From Bog-532 sp963742865 (lineage in GTDB: Bacteria; Actinomycetota; Actinomycetes; Streptosporangiales; Streptosporangiaceae): 64,000 bases of DNA. Numbering within the stretch: the first letter of the stretch is position 1; every line of letters starts with the position of its first letter. Shown piece by piece: positions 49,337-57,227 of the stretch. A program made the position numbers and the translations under genes. The DNA lies in NCBI GenBank assembly GCA_963742865.1, contig CAVUNW010000029.1:1-64000 (forward strand), in the 5' to 3' direction. The notes beneath the pieces are model-generated. The model was given only the letters and a program-made list of their open reading frames with translations. It searched no databases and was not told where the DNA came from.

Positions 49337-51310
49337 CTACCGCCGTTCGGCCCTCCGGGTACGGAGGAAATCGCTGACGACGTACTCGCCGAGGCGCTCA
49401 GGCTGAGCGTGCAGCACGCGGCCACCGTTGCGACGGGCCACGTTGTCCACGAACGCCGTCAGGCGGTCGTCCTCGGCCAGCATGAAGATATTCAGCGCCG
49501 CCCCGCGGCGGGTCATCTTGTCGACCTCGGCCAGCGTGAGCTGAAGCGTCTCCGGGGCTGGCGGCCAGTCGAACCAGGACCGGCCGTCCCGCTGCAGGTG
49601 TGCGGTGGGCTCGCCGTCGGTCACGATGAGGACCACCGGCTCCTGCTCCGGGTGGCGATCCAGGTGCCGCCCGGCCAGTACCAGCGCGTGGTGCAGGTTG
49701 GTGCCCTGCACCATGTCCCAGCCGAGCCCGGCGAGCTCCGTCTCCTGCAGTTCGCGTGCGTAGTTGGAGAAGCCGACCACCTGCAGCGCGTCCTGCGGGA
49801 AACGCATCCGCATGAGCGCGTGCAGGGCCAGCGCGGTCTGCTTGGCCGCCGCCCAGGTGCCCCGGAGCGCCATCGAGTAGGACAGGTCGACGAGCAGGCT
49901 GACCGCCGCCCCACCGCGCTGCTCGGTCTCCGCGACCTCGAAGTCGCCGGGGTCGAGCCGTACCCGGGACACCTCGCGCCGCCGCCGGTCCGGCTCGGTG
50001 CGTGCCTGGCGGAGCAGGGCCTTCCGGACCGTCGCCGCGGTGTCGATCGGCTGCTCGTCGCCGAACTCCCAGGCCCGGCTGCTGCCGGTCAGCTCGCCCG
50101 CCTGCCCGGCGTCGCGGCGGTCGTGGTCTCCCCGGCGCCCGGTGGACAGGCCCGGGAAGACCCGGCGCAGCGCGGTTTCGCCGAGCCGGCGGACCGCGCG
50201 CGGGGTGAGCTCGAGCCGGCCGCCGTTGCGGTTCAGGTACCCCTGCTCCTCAAGTTCCCGCTCGACCCGGCGCAGCGCCTCCATGTCATCTACCGCCTGG
50301 CGGCCGAATGCGCGGCGGACCGCGTCCTCGTCGATGTCGTCGAGGCGGGCTCCCGGGTAGTCCTGGCCGAGCGCGTTCTCCAGCTCCGCCAGGTCGGCCA
50401 GCTCGGCCAGCGCGGTGGTGGCGTCGCCCAGCCCGAGCGGTTCCTCGCCCATCATCATCTCGCCCTGACCGCTATCGGCGTCGGGCGGGCGGGCCCGCAG
50501 CATGTCGGACAGGCGGGACATCTCCACCGCGAGGCCCGCGTCGTCGAGGGCCTGCGCCATCAGGCCGGCGAGTTCTTCGCGCTGCTCCCGGCTGAGCGAG
50601 GCCATCAGCCGGTCGGCGGCCGCCATCCGGCGGACCAGCGAGTCGACGAGCTCTTCCAGGTTCTCGGGGTTGTCCGGGAACAGTTCGCCGTAGTTCTCCA
50701 TGAAGCGCTCGAAGTCCTCGGGCGTGTGCTCCCCGCGCGCGTCCGCCTCCAGCATGGAGTTCAGCTCGGCCAGCATGTCCTTGACCCGCTGCATCGCTTC
50801 CGGGTCCGGGTTCTGCAGGACCTGCTTCATGCCGCGGAACTGGCTGTCCAGCACCTCACGGCGGAGCAGATCCTTGAGCCGGTCGAACGTGTCCCGGGCC
50901 GCGGCTGACTGCCAGTCGTAATCGGCCAGCTGCCGTACGGCCTGGGCGGTGTCGGAGGGCAGCGCGTCGAGGTTGGCCTCACGCATCCGCGCCTCGTCGC
51001 TGGGATCGGGGAAGAGCTCCGCGCGCTCCTGCCCGATGGCGGTATCGAGCAGCGACCGGACCTGTTCCAGGGTGCCGTCGAGCCGGCCGCTGCTGCGGAT
51101 CTCCCGCTGCCGGTCGCGTACCCGCCGGAGCAGGTCGTCCAGGCCCCGGTGGCCGGGTACGCCGTGGCGCTGCAGCTCGCGCAGCGCATCGGCGGGCGTC
51201 GAGCCTTCCAGCACCGAATCGCCCAGCGCGTCCAGGGCCCCGCGCACGTCGTACGGGGGCGCCAGCGGGTCGGGACCGTCGGTATACGGCCCGTAGCGGT
51301 AAGTTCCCAT
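49337..51310 (-). CDS. VWA-domain protein partnered with an AAA+ ATPase
   Basis: The protein has 657 residues. The first about 440 are charged and helical (many Asp/Glu/Arg), and the C-terminal about 200 are a von Willebrand A domain with an intact MIDAS: LLVDLSYSMAL (DxSxS), then the conserved Thr in VQGTNLHHALVLAG and VVLIVTDGEPTAHL. It is encoded 53 bases after the AAA+ gene on the same strand. The pair resembles MoxR/ChlI-CoxE/ChlD-type systems in which the AAA+ ring and a VWA adaptor insert metals or remodel proteins. The client is unknown. No chelatase biosynthetic genes (bacteriochlorophyll, cobaltochelatase) lie near. Confidence 0.88.
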   Translation of the reverse strand: MGTYRYGPYTDGPDPLAPPYDVRGALDALGDSVLEGSTPADALRELQRHGVPGHRGLDDLLRRVRDRQREIRSSGRLDGTLEQVRSLLDTAIGQERAELFPDPSDEARMREANLDALPSDTAQAVRQLADYDWQSAAARDTFDRLKDLLRREVLDSQFRGMKQVLQNPDPEAMQRVKDMLAELNSMLEADARGEHTPEDFERFMENYGELFPDNPENLEELVDSLVRRMAAADRLMASLSREQREELAGLMAQALDDAGLAVEMSRLSDMLRARPPDADSGQGEMMMGEEPLGLGDATTALAELADLAELENALGQDYPGARLDDIDEDAVRRAFGRQAVDDMEALRRVERELEEQGYLNRNGGRLELTPRAVRRLGETALRRVFPGLSTGRRGDHDRRDAGQAGELTGSSRAWEFGDEQPIDTAATVRKALLRQARTEPDRRRREVSRVRLDPGDFEVAETEQRGGAAVSLLVDLSYSMALRGTWAAAKQTALALHALMRMRFPQDALQVVGFSNYARELQETELAGLGWDMVQGTNLHHALVLAGRHLDRHPEQEPVVLIVTDGEPTAHLQRDGRSWFDWPPAPETLQLTLAEVDKMTRRGAALNIFMLAEDDRLTAFVDNVARRNGGRVLHAQPERLGEYVVSDFLRTRRAERR

Positions 51311-51363
51311 CAGCCGTCCCTACGTCCGGTCTGGCCCGTCCGGCCCTTGTGCCCCGGCCTTCG

Positions 51364-52902
51364 TCACGTCCGGTAGACCGACGTGCCGTCCATGGTGTCC
51401 TTGGACAGCCGCCGCATCAGGTACAGCCCTTCCAGCGCGAACTCGAGCGCCGCGGCCGCGTGGCCGAAGGACTCGCCGCCATCCATGCCAAGCCGCTGCA
51501 TGATCTTGGCCAGGCCGGGCACCTCGCCGATCCGCTGAAGCAGGTCCGAGGCGGGGATGAGCTCACCGGACTCCACGGTCTGGCCACCGTCGAATTTGGC
51601 CAGCAGCGGGGACAGGTCAGCGCTGCCGAGCCGCGCGCGGAAGGTCTCCGCGATGGCCCGGCGGAGCAGGTGCGCGAGCACCTCTTCTTCCCGTCCCTCC
51701 TCACTGACCTCGAACTCAACCTTGCCGCGCAGCGTTCCGACGATCGCGGGCAGGTCGCAGACCCGGGCAACCGGCTGCTCAGCCGGGGTGGCGGAGGTGC
51801 CCGTACCGGCGCGGTGCACGGCCCGGGAGGTCCCGGCGCGGCGCGCGGCAGGCCGGGCGGCGGGGCTCTCCGCCAGCGCGGCGCGGCGCACCGCGGAGGC
51901 GGCCGCGCCCTCGGCGGCCGCGATCGCGAACCGGGCGGAGACCCCCGAGCGCGAGTCCACAGCCGGCGAATCGCGGACCAGCCGGGTGAAGCGCGCGATG
52001 ACCTCCACCAGGTGCTCGGGCAGTTCCGCGCCGGGGACCGCCCCGTCCCAGCCGACCACGGCCTCCTGGCGGACCAGGCCCAGCTCGTCGCCGAGGGTCA
52101 GTGGGTAGTGCGTGCGGATCTCGGCCCCGAACCGGTCCTTGAGCGGCGTGATGATGCGCCCCCGGTTGGTGTAGTCCTCCGGGTTGGCGCTGGCCACCAG
52201 GACCAGGTCGAGGGGGAGCCGCAGCGCGTACCCGCGCACGCCGATGTCCCGCTCCTCCAGCACGTTGAGCAGCGCTACCTGGATGCGCTCGGCCAGGTCG
52301 GGCAGTTCGTTGAGGCAGAAGATGCCGCGGTTGGTCCGGGGCACCAGGCCGAAGTGGACGGTCTCGGGGTCGCCGAGCGTCCGGCCTTCGGCGACCTTCA
52401 CCGGGTCGATGTCGCCGATCAGGTCGCCCACGCTGGTGTCCGGGGTGGCGAGCTTCTCGCCGTACCGGTCCCGCGCGTTGCGCCAGATGATCGGCAGGTC
52501 CTCGCCCAGTTCCTCGGCGAGACGCCGGCAGCGGGCACAGACCGGGACGTAGGGATGGTCGTTGATCTCGCATCCGGCGACCGCGGGTGCCCATTCATCG
52601 AGCAGGCCGGCCAGGGTCCGGATGAGCCGCGTCTTGCCCTGCCCGCGTTCACCGAGCAGGATCACGTCGTGACCGGCCAGGAGGGCCCGCTCCAGGTGCG
52701 GGAGCACCGTGTTGCCGAAGCCGATGATGCCCGGGAACCGGTCCTGCCCCGCTCGCATCCGGGCGAGCAGGTTCTGCCTGATCTCCTCCTTGACACTCCG
52801 GTAGACGTGGCCGTCCGCGCGCAGTTCGCCCAGCGTGGCGGGGGCCGGAGGACCACCGTGCCGCGCGGCGGGATGACGATGCTGGCTGTTTGGCTGCACC
52901 AT
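51364..52902 (-). CDS. MoxR/ChlI-type AAA+ ATPase
   Basis: The protein has 512 residues. EIRQNLLARMRAGQDRFPGIIGFGNTVLPHLERALLAGHDVILLGERGQGKTRLIRTLAGLL contains Walker A GERGQGKT at about residue 85. GIFCLNELPDL is Walker B, and LVASANPEDYTNRGRIITPLKDRFGAEI covers sensor 1 and the arginine finger region. A cysteine-containing insert (VPVCARCRRLAEEL) follows Walker A. The segment SPAARPAARRAGTSRAVHR is a low-complexity insert before the helical lid. It is often annotated as magnesium chelatase subunit, but neighbours do not support pigment synthesis. Operon with the VWA gene; divergent from the threonine dehydratase gene. Confidence 0.88.
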   Translation of the reverse strand: MVQPNSQHRHPAARHGGPPAPATLGELRADGHVYRSVKEEIRQNLLARMRAGQDRFPGIIGFGNTVLPHLERALLAGHDVILLGERGQGKTRLIRTLAGLLDEWAPAVAGCEINDHPYVPVCARCRRLAEELGEDLPIIWRNARDRYGEKLATPDTSVGDLIGDIDPVKVAEGRTLGDPETVHFGLVPRTNRGIFCLNELPDLAERIQVALLNVLEERDIGVRGYALRLPLDLVLVASANPEDYTNRGRIITPLKDRFGAEIRTHYPLTLGDELGLVRQEAVVGWDGAVPGAELPEHLVEVIARFTRLVRDSPAVDSRSGVSARFAIAAAEGAAASAVRRAALAESPAARPAARRAGTSRAVHRAGTGTSATPAEQPVARVCDLPAIVGTLRGKVEFEVSEEGREEEVLAHLLRRAIAETFRARLGSADLSPLLAKFDGGQTVESGELIPASDLLQRIGEVPGLAKIMQRLGMDGGESFGHAAAALEFALEGLYLMRRLSKDTMDGTSVYRT

Positions 52903-53016
52903 TCGACACTATGTCCCTCTCGTGGGTGTTCGCATCTGTCCCCGCCCTTTGGCGCACATCGCGGCAGTGTGGCGGCCCGCCTCCGGCGGGCGCCGCGGCC
53001 GTGGCAGACTGCTCAG

Positions 53017-54237
53017 GTGGCAACGGTGTCTGACGAGGTACAAGCCGACGATGTGGTGGCCGCGCGGGAGCTCATCCGGGAGGTGATCTCGCCCACGCCG
53101 GTTCTCCGCTCCCGGGGCCTGTCCGAGCTAGTGGGCGGCCCGGTCTTCCTGAAATGCGAGAATCTCCAGCGAACCGGTTCGTTCAAGGTCCGCGGGGCCT
53201 ACCTGCGCATCGCGCGGCTGTCGGACGCGGAGCGCGCCCGCGGGGTCGTGGCCGCGAGCGCGGGCAATCACGCCCAGGGTGTGGCGTTCGCCGCGGGCCT
53301 GCTCGACACCAAGGCCACGGTATTCATGCCGGAGGGCGCGCCGCTGCCGAAGATCCAGGCGACCCGTGGTTACGGCGCGGACATCGTGCTGCAGGGGTCG
53401 TCGGTGGAGGACGCGCTGGCCGCCGCGGAGGAGCACGCGGCCAAGACCGGGAGCGTCCTGATCCACCCCTTCGAGCATCCGGACATCATCACCGGCCAGG
53501 GCACCCTCGGATTCGAGATCATCGAGCAGTGCCCTGAGGTCAAGACGGTCGTGGTACCGGTCGGCGGGGGCGGCCTGGCGGCCGGCGTCGCCGTGGCGGT
53601 CAAGAGCCTCGATCCGGCCGTGCAGATTGTCGGCGTTCAGGCCGCGGCCGTGGCGCCGTTCCCGGCCTCGCTCGGGGCCGGACGCCCGATCCCGGTCAAG
53701 GGCGGCCCGACGATGGCCGACGGCATCGCGGTGCGCCGGCCGGGTGAGCTGGCGTTCGGGCTCCTGGAACAGGCCGGCGCGCGTGTCGTGACGGTGACCG
53801 AGGAGGGCCTGTCCCGCGGGCTGCTGCTCTGCCTGGAGCGCGCGAAGCAGGTCGTCGAGCCGGCTGGCGCCGCCGGGGTGGCTGCCCTGCTGGAGCACGC
53901 GGCCGAGATGCAGCCGCCGATCCTGGTGGTGCTGTCCGGCGGCAACATCGACCCGCTGCTGCTGTCGAAGCTGCTCCGGCACGGCCTGCGGGCCGCCGGG
54001 CGTTATCTCGCCTTCCGCTGCCGCCTGCCGGACCGGCCGGGAGCGCTGGCCACGCTGCTGCATGAGCTGGCCGGCCTCGGGGCTAATGTCCTGGACGTCT
54101 GGCACGAGCGCGTCACCCCGCGGCTGCAGGTGGGCGAGGTGGAGGTCCTGCTGCAGGTGGAAACGCGGGGACCGGAGCACTGCGAGGAAGTGATCACCGA
54201 ACTTCGCCAGTCCGGCTACACCCTGGTCTTCAGCTGA
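53017..54237 (+). CDS. ilvA: Threonine ammonia-lyase with C-terminal ACT domain
   Basis: The start is GTG at 53017 (GTG at 53026 also possible); the protein has 406 residues. The PLP lysine is in RTGSFKVRGAYLRIA, the substrate loop in SAGNHAQGVAFAAGLL, and the glycine loop in VPVGGGGLAAGVAVA. CLERAKQVVEPAGAAGVAALLEH and LSGGNIDPLLLSKLL follow, then a single ACT domain from about residue 330 (LAFRCRLPDRPGALATLLHELAGLGANVLDVWHER). This length and one ACT domain match the catabolic/biodegradative-type TdcB/IlvA short form found in actinobacteria. It deaminates threonine to 2-oxobutyrate, feeding isoleucine or propionyl-CoA. Divergent from the AAA+/VWA operon. Confidence 0.92.
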   Translation: MATVSDEVQADDVVAARELIREVISPTPVLRSRGLSELVGGPVFLKCENLQRTGSFKVRGAYLRIARLSDAERARGVVAASAGNHAQGVAFAAGLLDTKATVFMPEGAPLPKIQATRGYGADIVLQGSSVEDALAAAEEHAAKTGSVLIHPFEHPDIITGQGTLGFEIIEQCPEVKTVVVPVGGGGLAAGVAVAVKSLDPAVQIVGVQAAAVAPFPASLGAGRPIPVKGGPTMADGIAVRRPGELAFGLLEQAGARVVTVTEEGLSRGLLLCLERAKQVVEPAGAAGVAALLEHAAEMQPPILVVLSGGNIDPLLLSKLLRHGLRAAGRYLAFRCRLPDRPGALATLLHELAGLGANVLDVWHERVTPRLQVGEVEVLLQVETRGPEHCEEVITELRQSGYTLVFS

Positions 54238-54245
54238 CACCGTGC

Positions 54246-54303
54246 TAGCCCGGGGGGCGACCCCCGGAACGCTGCGTTAGCCCGGGGGACGATCCCCCGG
54301 AAC
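54246..54303 (+). repeat. Two direct copies of a palindromic CCGGGGG element
   Basis: TAGCCCGGGGGGCGACCCCCGGAAC (54246-54270) and TAGCCCGGGGGACGATCCCCCGGAAC (54278-54303) differ by a few bases. Each folds into a CCGGGGG/CCCCCGG hairpin with a four-to-five-base loop. They lie just after the ilvA stop, and the first could act as its terminator. The second copy is flanked by CCCCCTGCTGCGCTTCGCG, giving the look of a dispersed REP-type element. Confidence 0.7.
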
Positions 54304-54503
54304 CCCCTGCTGCGCTTCGCGCCCGCGCGGTGGTACTTCGCCGAGACACCGGCCACTCGCCGGGCCGAAGGCCCGGACTCGCTGGGCCGGTAACGGTCGC
54401 TTCGCCGCCGCCCGCTGTGGTACTTCGCCGATATTCGCTGGGCCAATCCGTAAGCGCTGCGGACGGCCGATATTCACCGTCTGTCCGTAGCCCGTCGGCA
54501 ACG

Positions 54504-54539
54504 AAAACGGGGGCGCAGCCCCAGCCGGGCCGCGCCCCC
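54504..54539 (-). terminator. Intrinsic terminator of greA
   Basis: On the minus strand GGGGGCGC (54539-54532) pairs with GCGCCCCC (54516-54509) and is followed by GTTTTCG (54508-54502). It begins eight bases after the greA stop codon. Eight GC pairs plus a short T run make this one of the few classic-looking terminators in the window. Confidence 0.7.
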
Positions 54540-54546
54540 GTCACGC

Positions 54547-55047
54547 TCAGGCGCCCCCGTAGGGGACGGCCTCCAGGATCTCGACCGTCGCGGAACGGCC
54601 GTTCGGCAGCGAGTAGGTGGCGTTCTCGCCGACCTTCTTGCCGGAGATCGCGCTGCCCAGCGGTGAACGCGGTGAGTACACGTCGATGGGGGCTCCGCTC
54701 TCCTCGCGCGAGGCGAGCAGGAACGTGACCTCTTCGTCGTCGCCGGCGAACCGGACCGTCACGGTCATGCCGGGCCCGACCACACCGTCGGTCCGCGGTG
54801 GCTCCCCAACCCGGGCGTTCTCGAGGATCTGCTGAATCTGCAGCACGCGGCCCTCGTTCTTGCCCTGCTCCTCCTTGGCCGCGTGGTATCCGCCGTTCTC
54901 GCGGAGATCACCCTCTTCGCGGGCCGCTTCAATTCTCTTTGCGATCTCGACCCGCAGTGGTCCCGAGCGATCATCCAGTTCGGCTTTAAGCCGGTCGTAC
55001 GCCTCCTGGGTCAGCCAGGTGACGCTTCCTTCGCGGGTCTCGGTCAC
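54547..55047 (-). CDS. greA: Transcription elongation factor GreA
   Basis: The protein has 166 residues. I start at the GTG at 55047, five bases after AGGAG; an upstream GTG (55053) would overlap the ribosome site. WLTQEAYDRLKAELDDR and IAKRIEAAREEGDLRENGGYHAAKEEQGKNEGRVLQIQQIL form the N-terminal coiled coil, with acidic tip residues (EEGDLREN) that reach the polymerase active site and stimulate cleavage of backtracked RNA. YSPRSPLGSAISGKKVGE is the C-terminal FKBP-like domain signature. The adjacent mca is the usual neighbour. Confidence 0.96.
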   Translation of the reverse strand: MTETREGSVTWLTQEAYDRLKAELDDRSGPLRVEIAKRIEAAREEGDLRENGGYHAAKEEQGKNEGRVLQIQQILENARVGEPPRTDGVVGPGMTVTVRFAGDDEEVTFLLASREESGAPIDVYSPRSPLGSAISGKKVGENATYSLPNGRSATVEILEAVPYGGA

Positions 55048-55360
55048 GGGCACTCCTCAGTACTGCACAGTCTTGCCATGTCGCTTGCCATGTCGCTTGC
55101 CATGTCGCTTGCCATGTCGCTTGCCATGTCGCTTGCAGGTCGCTTGCGGTGGCGCAGGGGCCTCGCAGGCCCCATGGGGGTAACCTTTTAAGGCAACAAG
55201 CGTTAACGACTAAGCCGCACTAGTCAAATGGCGCAGGCCGGGAATGTCGCTGGAACCCGTGCGTGTTTTCCAGTGATTGGCGGGCCACCGGCACCGCCGC
55301 CGGGACAGCGGACCCAATTGCGGGCCGGTCCCCGCGTGCCCGTAACCGGTCCGCTTCCGT
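55048..55360. other. greA-mca divergent spacer with 12-bp repeats
   Basis: Holds the promoter regions of two divergent genes. The proximal part on the greA side is occupied by the CTTGCCATGTCG array (55072-55143). TAACCTTTTAAGGC (55181-55194) and GTTAACGACTAAG are low-GC words that may contain -10 elements. No gene recognised. Confidence 0.55.
55072..55143 (+). repeat. 12-bp tandem repeat upstream of greA
   Basis: CTTGCCATGTCG is repeated five times exactly (55072, 55084, 55096, 55108, 55120), followed by CTTGCAGGTCG and CTTGCGG remnants. It ends about 25 bases before the greA start on the minus strand, so it lies in the leader or promoter. On plus it could encode Met-Ser-Leu-Ala units but lacks a start signal of its own. 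Confidence 0.9.
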
Positions 55361-56362
55361 ATGAACGAAGGCAATCAGGGAGATCGCTTGTCCGCCGACA
55401 CAGCTGGGCCACCGCGCGAGGAAGCGCATTCCCGTTCCTGGCCGGCCGACGGGGCCGGCGGCGCGGGTGCGGCCCAGGAGCCCGAGCCGCTGCGGCTGAT
55501 GGCCGTGCACGCGCACCCGGACGATGAGTCCAGCAAGGGCGCCGCGACGATGGCGCGTTATGTGCGGGAAGGCGCCGAGGTGCTCGTGTGCACGCTGACC
55601 GGCGGCGAGCGCGGCGATGTCCTTAATCCGGCGATGGACCGTCCGGATGTGCGGGCGAACCTGCCCGGCCTGCGCCAGGAAGAGATGGCCCGGGCCCGGG
55701 AAATTCTCGGTGTCGGGCAGCGCTTCCTGGGCTTCGTCGACTCCGGCCTGCCCGAGGGCGACCCCAAGCCGCCGCTGCCGGACGGCTGCTTTGCGCTGAC
55801 GCCGCTGGAGGAGGCGGCCCGGCCGCTGGTGCGCGCGGTGCGCGAGTTCCGGCCGCACGTGATGCTGGCCTACGACGAGTCCGGTGGTTACCCGCACCCC
55901 GACCACATAATGTCGCACAAGGTCGCGGTGGAGGCGTTCGAGGCCGCGGCGGATCCGGATCGCTACGCCGGCACGGGTGAGCCGTGGCAGCCGCTCAAGC
56001 TCTACTATTTCGCCTCGTTCAACCGCGGGAAGTACCGGGCCCTGCACGAGGAAATGCTGCGCCGCGGGATGGAGTCCCCGTACGGGAAGATGTTCGAGCA
56101 GTGGGACGCGCACGACGCCCCGCGGCCAGAGCTCGAGATCACGACGCGTGTGCCCTGCGGTGACTTCTTCAAGGTCAGGGACGAGGCGCTGCTGGCGCAC
56201 GCGACCCAGATCGACCCGAAGAGCTTCTGGTTCGCCTGCCCGCTGGAGGTGCAGCGCGCCGTGTGGCCGACCGAGGATTATCATCTGGCTAGGTCGCTCG
56301 TCGATACCGAGCTGCCAGAGGACGACCTGTTCGCCGGGGTCCGGGAGAGGGTATGTCTGTGA
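55361..56362 (+). CDS. mca: Mycothiol S-conjugate amidase
   Basis: The protein has about 333 residues; ATG at 55361 is used, although the first about 45 residues are disordered and the true start may be nearer RLMAVHAHPDD. Mca cleaves mycothiol conjugates to mercapturic acids for export. Zinc ligands lie in AVHAHPDDESSKGAAT and GGYPHPDHIMSH; TGGERGDVLNPAM and LGFVDSGLPEGD are family features. SFWFACPLEVQRAVWPTEDYHLARS and a C-terminal DLFAGVRE distinguish Mca from MshB. It is strong evidence for an actinobacterium. Its end overlaps the next gene by 10 bases. Confidence 0.95.
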   Translation: MNEGNQGDRLSADTAGPPREEAHSRSWPADGAGGAGAAQEPEPLRLMAVHAHPDDESSKGAATMARYVREGAEVLVCTLTGGERGDVLNPAMDRPDVRANLPGLRQEEMARAREILGVGQRFLGFVDSGLPEGDPKPPLPDGCFALTPLEEAARPLVRAVREFRPHVMLAYDESGGYPHPDHIMSHKVAVEAFEAAADPDRYAGTGEPWQPLKLYYFASFNRGKYRALHEEMLRRGMESPYGKMFEQWDAHDAPRPELEITTRVPCGDFFKVRDEALLAHATQIDPKSFWFACPLEVQRAVWPTEDYHLARSLVDTELPEDDLFAGVRERVCL

Positions 56363-57119
56363 CGGTCACCGCTGCCGCGGTGCTGGCCCACGGTGCGGAA
56401 CTGGCCAAGGGCACGGTGTCGAATAACGACGTGACGCCGGGTGTGCTCGGGTTTCTCGTCGTCGCCGGGATGGGAATCATCCTGTACTTCCTGCTCCGCT
56501 CCATGAACCGGCAGCTGCGGAAGATTCCCCCGCCGCCCCCGGAGGATGGCGAGGAGGGCGCCGATGTGCCCCCGGGCACGCCTACGGCTAACGCGTCCCC
56601 GGCCCCGCGCGGTGACCGGGCCAAGTAACCCCGGAACTCCGGGGTAATCCGCATCTCATAGACCAGCAGCGTGTACCCCGGCACGGGCTGCCAGTCCAGC
56701 TCGGGTGCGCGGGTAAATCCTTCCGTTTCGTACAGGTGATGCGCGGCCCGCATGTCCGGTTGCGTCGACAGCCGCGGGCGGTGCACGCCATCCGCCGCCG
56801 CCCGGCTGATAGCCGAGCGCAGCAGAAGCCGGCCAACGCCGCGGCCCTGGCCGTCCGGAGCGACCGCCAGCGCCCTGATGCCGGCGGTCCCGGCGGAATC
56901 GCCCACCTCGACGGAGCCGGAAACGCCGAGCATGATCGTGCCCAGAACCCGCCCCTCGTCTTCCGCCACCAGCACCGTGCCGTCGTCCCGGGTGCCGAGC
57001 AGGCGGAGCGTCACGGCGTAAGGGTCGTTCCGGCGCAGGAAACCGCCGGTCGCGTAGGCGTCCACCCGGAGCGTGCCAATCGCGGCGAAATCATCGGGGG
57101 TGGCGTCACGAACGATCAC
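56289..57119 (-). CDS. GNAT-family N-acetyltransferase (3' end probably extended artificially)
   Basis: The ATG at 57119 starts MIVRDATPDDFAAIGTLRVDAY. The acetyl-CoA-binding loop is ALAVAPDGQGRGVGRLLLRSAI (R/QxxGxG/A), and HHLYETEGFTRAPELDWQPVPGY and LLVYEMRITP close the fold at about residue 160. The open frame then continues 110 residues antisense to the whole convergent membrane gene and into mca with Pro/Gly/Ser-rich sequence. Homologues normally end at about residue 160, so the true stop was probably lost near 56630. The acceptor substrate is unknown. Confidence 0.75.
   Translation of the reverse strand: MIVRDATPDDFAAIGTLRVDAYATGGFLRRNDPYAVTLRLLGTRDDGTVLVAEDEGRVLGTIMLGVSGSVEVGDSAGTAGIRALAVAPDGQGRGVGRLLLRSAISRAAADGVHRPRLSTQPDMRAAHHLYETEGFTRAPELDWQPVPGYTLLVYEMRITPEFRGYLARSPRGAGDALAVGVPGGTSAPSSPSSGGGGGIFRSCRFMERSRKYRMIPIPATTRNPSTPGVTSLFDTVPLASSAPWASTAAAVTVTDIPSPGPRRTGRPLAARYRRAT
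56353..56628 (+). CDS. Small single-pass membrane protein downstream of mca
   Basis: The protein has 91 residues. A short N-terminal hydrophobic stretch, one clear membrane helix (GVLGFLVVAGMGIILYFLL), a basic RSMNRQLRKIPPPPPEDGEEG segment and an acidic/Pro-rich tail. It overlaps mca and is conserved in this position in actinobacteria. Function unknown; the topology predicts a cytoplasmic tail. Confidence 0.78.
   Translation: MSVTVTAAAVLAHGAELAKGTVSNNDVTPGVLGFLVVAGMGIILYFLLRSMNRQLRKIPPPPPEDGEEGADVPPGTPTANASPAPRGDRAK
56628..56645. terminator. Bidirectional hairpin between mca operon and GNAT gene
   Basis: ACCCCGGA-AC-TCCGGGGT is a perfect eight-pair stem beginning in the TAA stop of the small membrane gene. 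It would lie at the expected end of the convergent GNAT gene. No T tract. Confidence 0.5.
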
Positions 57120-57227
57120 GGCTTCTATCCAAACATGCTGCCCGCCGCGGGGATGGCGCGCCGGTCAGCTGGGCATCCGCACGGGTGCGCAGCGGTCAGC
57201 CGGCGAAGGCTCGCGCCAGGCGCGGTA

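Larger units (their letters stand above)
54238..54546. other. Repeat-rich intergenic region between convergent ilvA and greA
   Basis: Contains two direct copies of a palindromic element (54246-54303), two copies of GTGGTACTTCGCCGA (54330-54344 and 54417-54431) followed by related GCCGATATTCGC/GCCGATATTCAC words, and the greA terminator. No gene recognised; short minus-strand frames lack start signals. Confidence 0.6.

Noticed and set aside
49337..52902. Magnesium chelatase subunits I and D
   Set aside because: Fold matches, but no H subunit or pigment or cobalamin genes are present; a generic MoxR/VWA pair is safer.
51349..53016. Long N-terminal extension of the threonine dehydratase frame
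   Set aside because: The 556 extra codons are antisense to the AAA+ gene; the enzyme's own N-terminus begins at 53017.
55072..55143. Possible CRISPR or coding Met-Ser-Leu-Ala repeat
   Set aside because: Contiguous 12-mers without spacers; the plus-strand frame has no ribosome site and lies in the greA leader.
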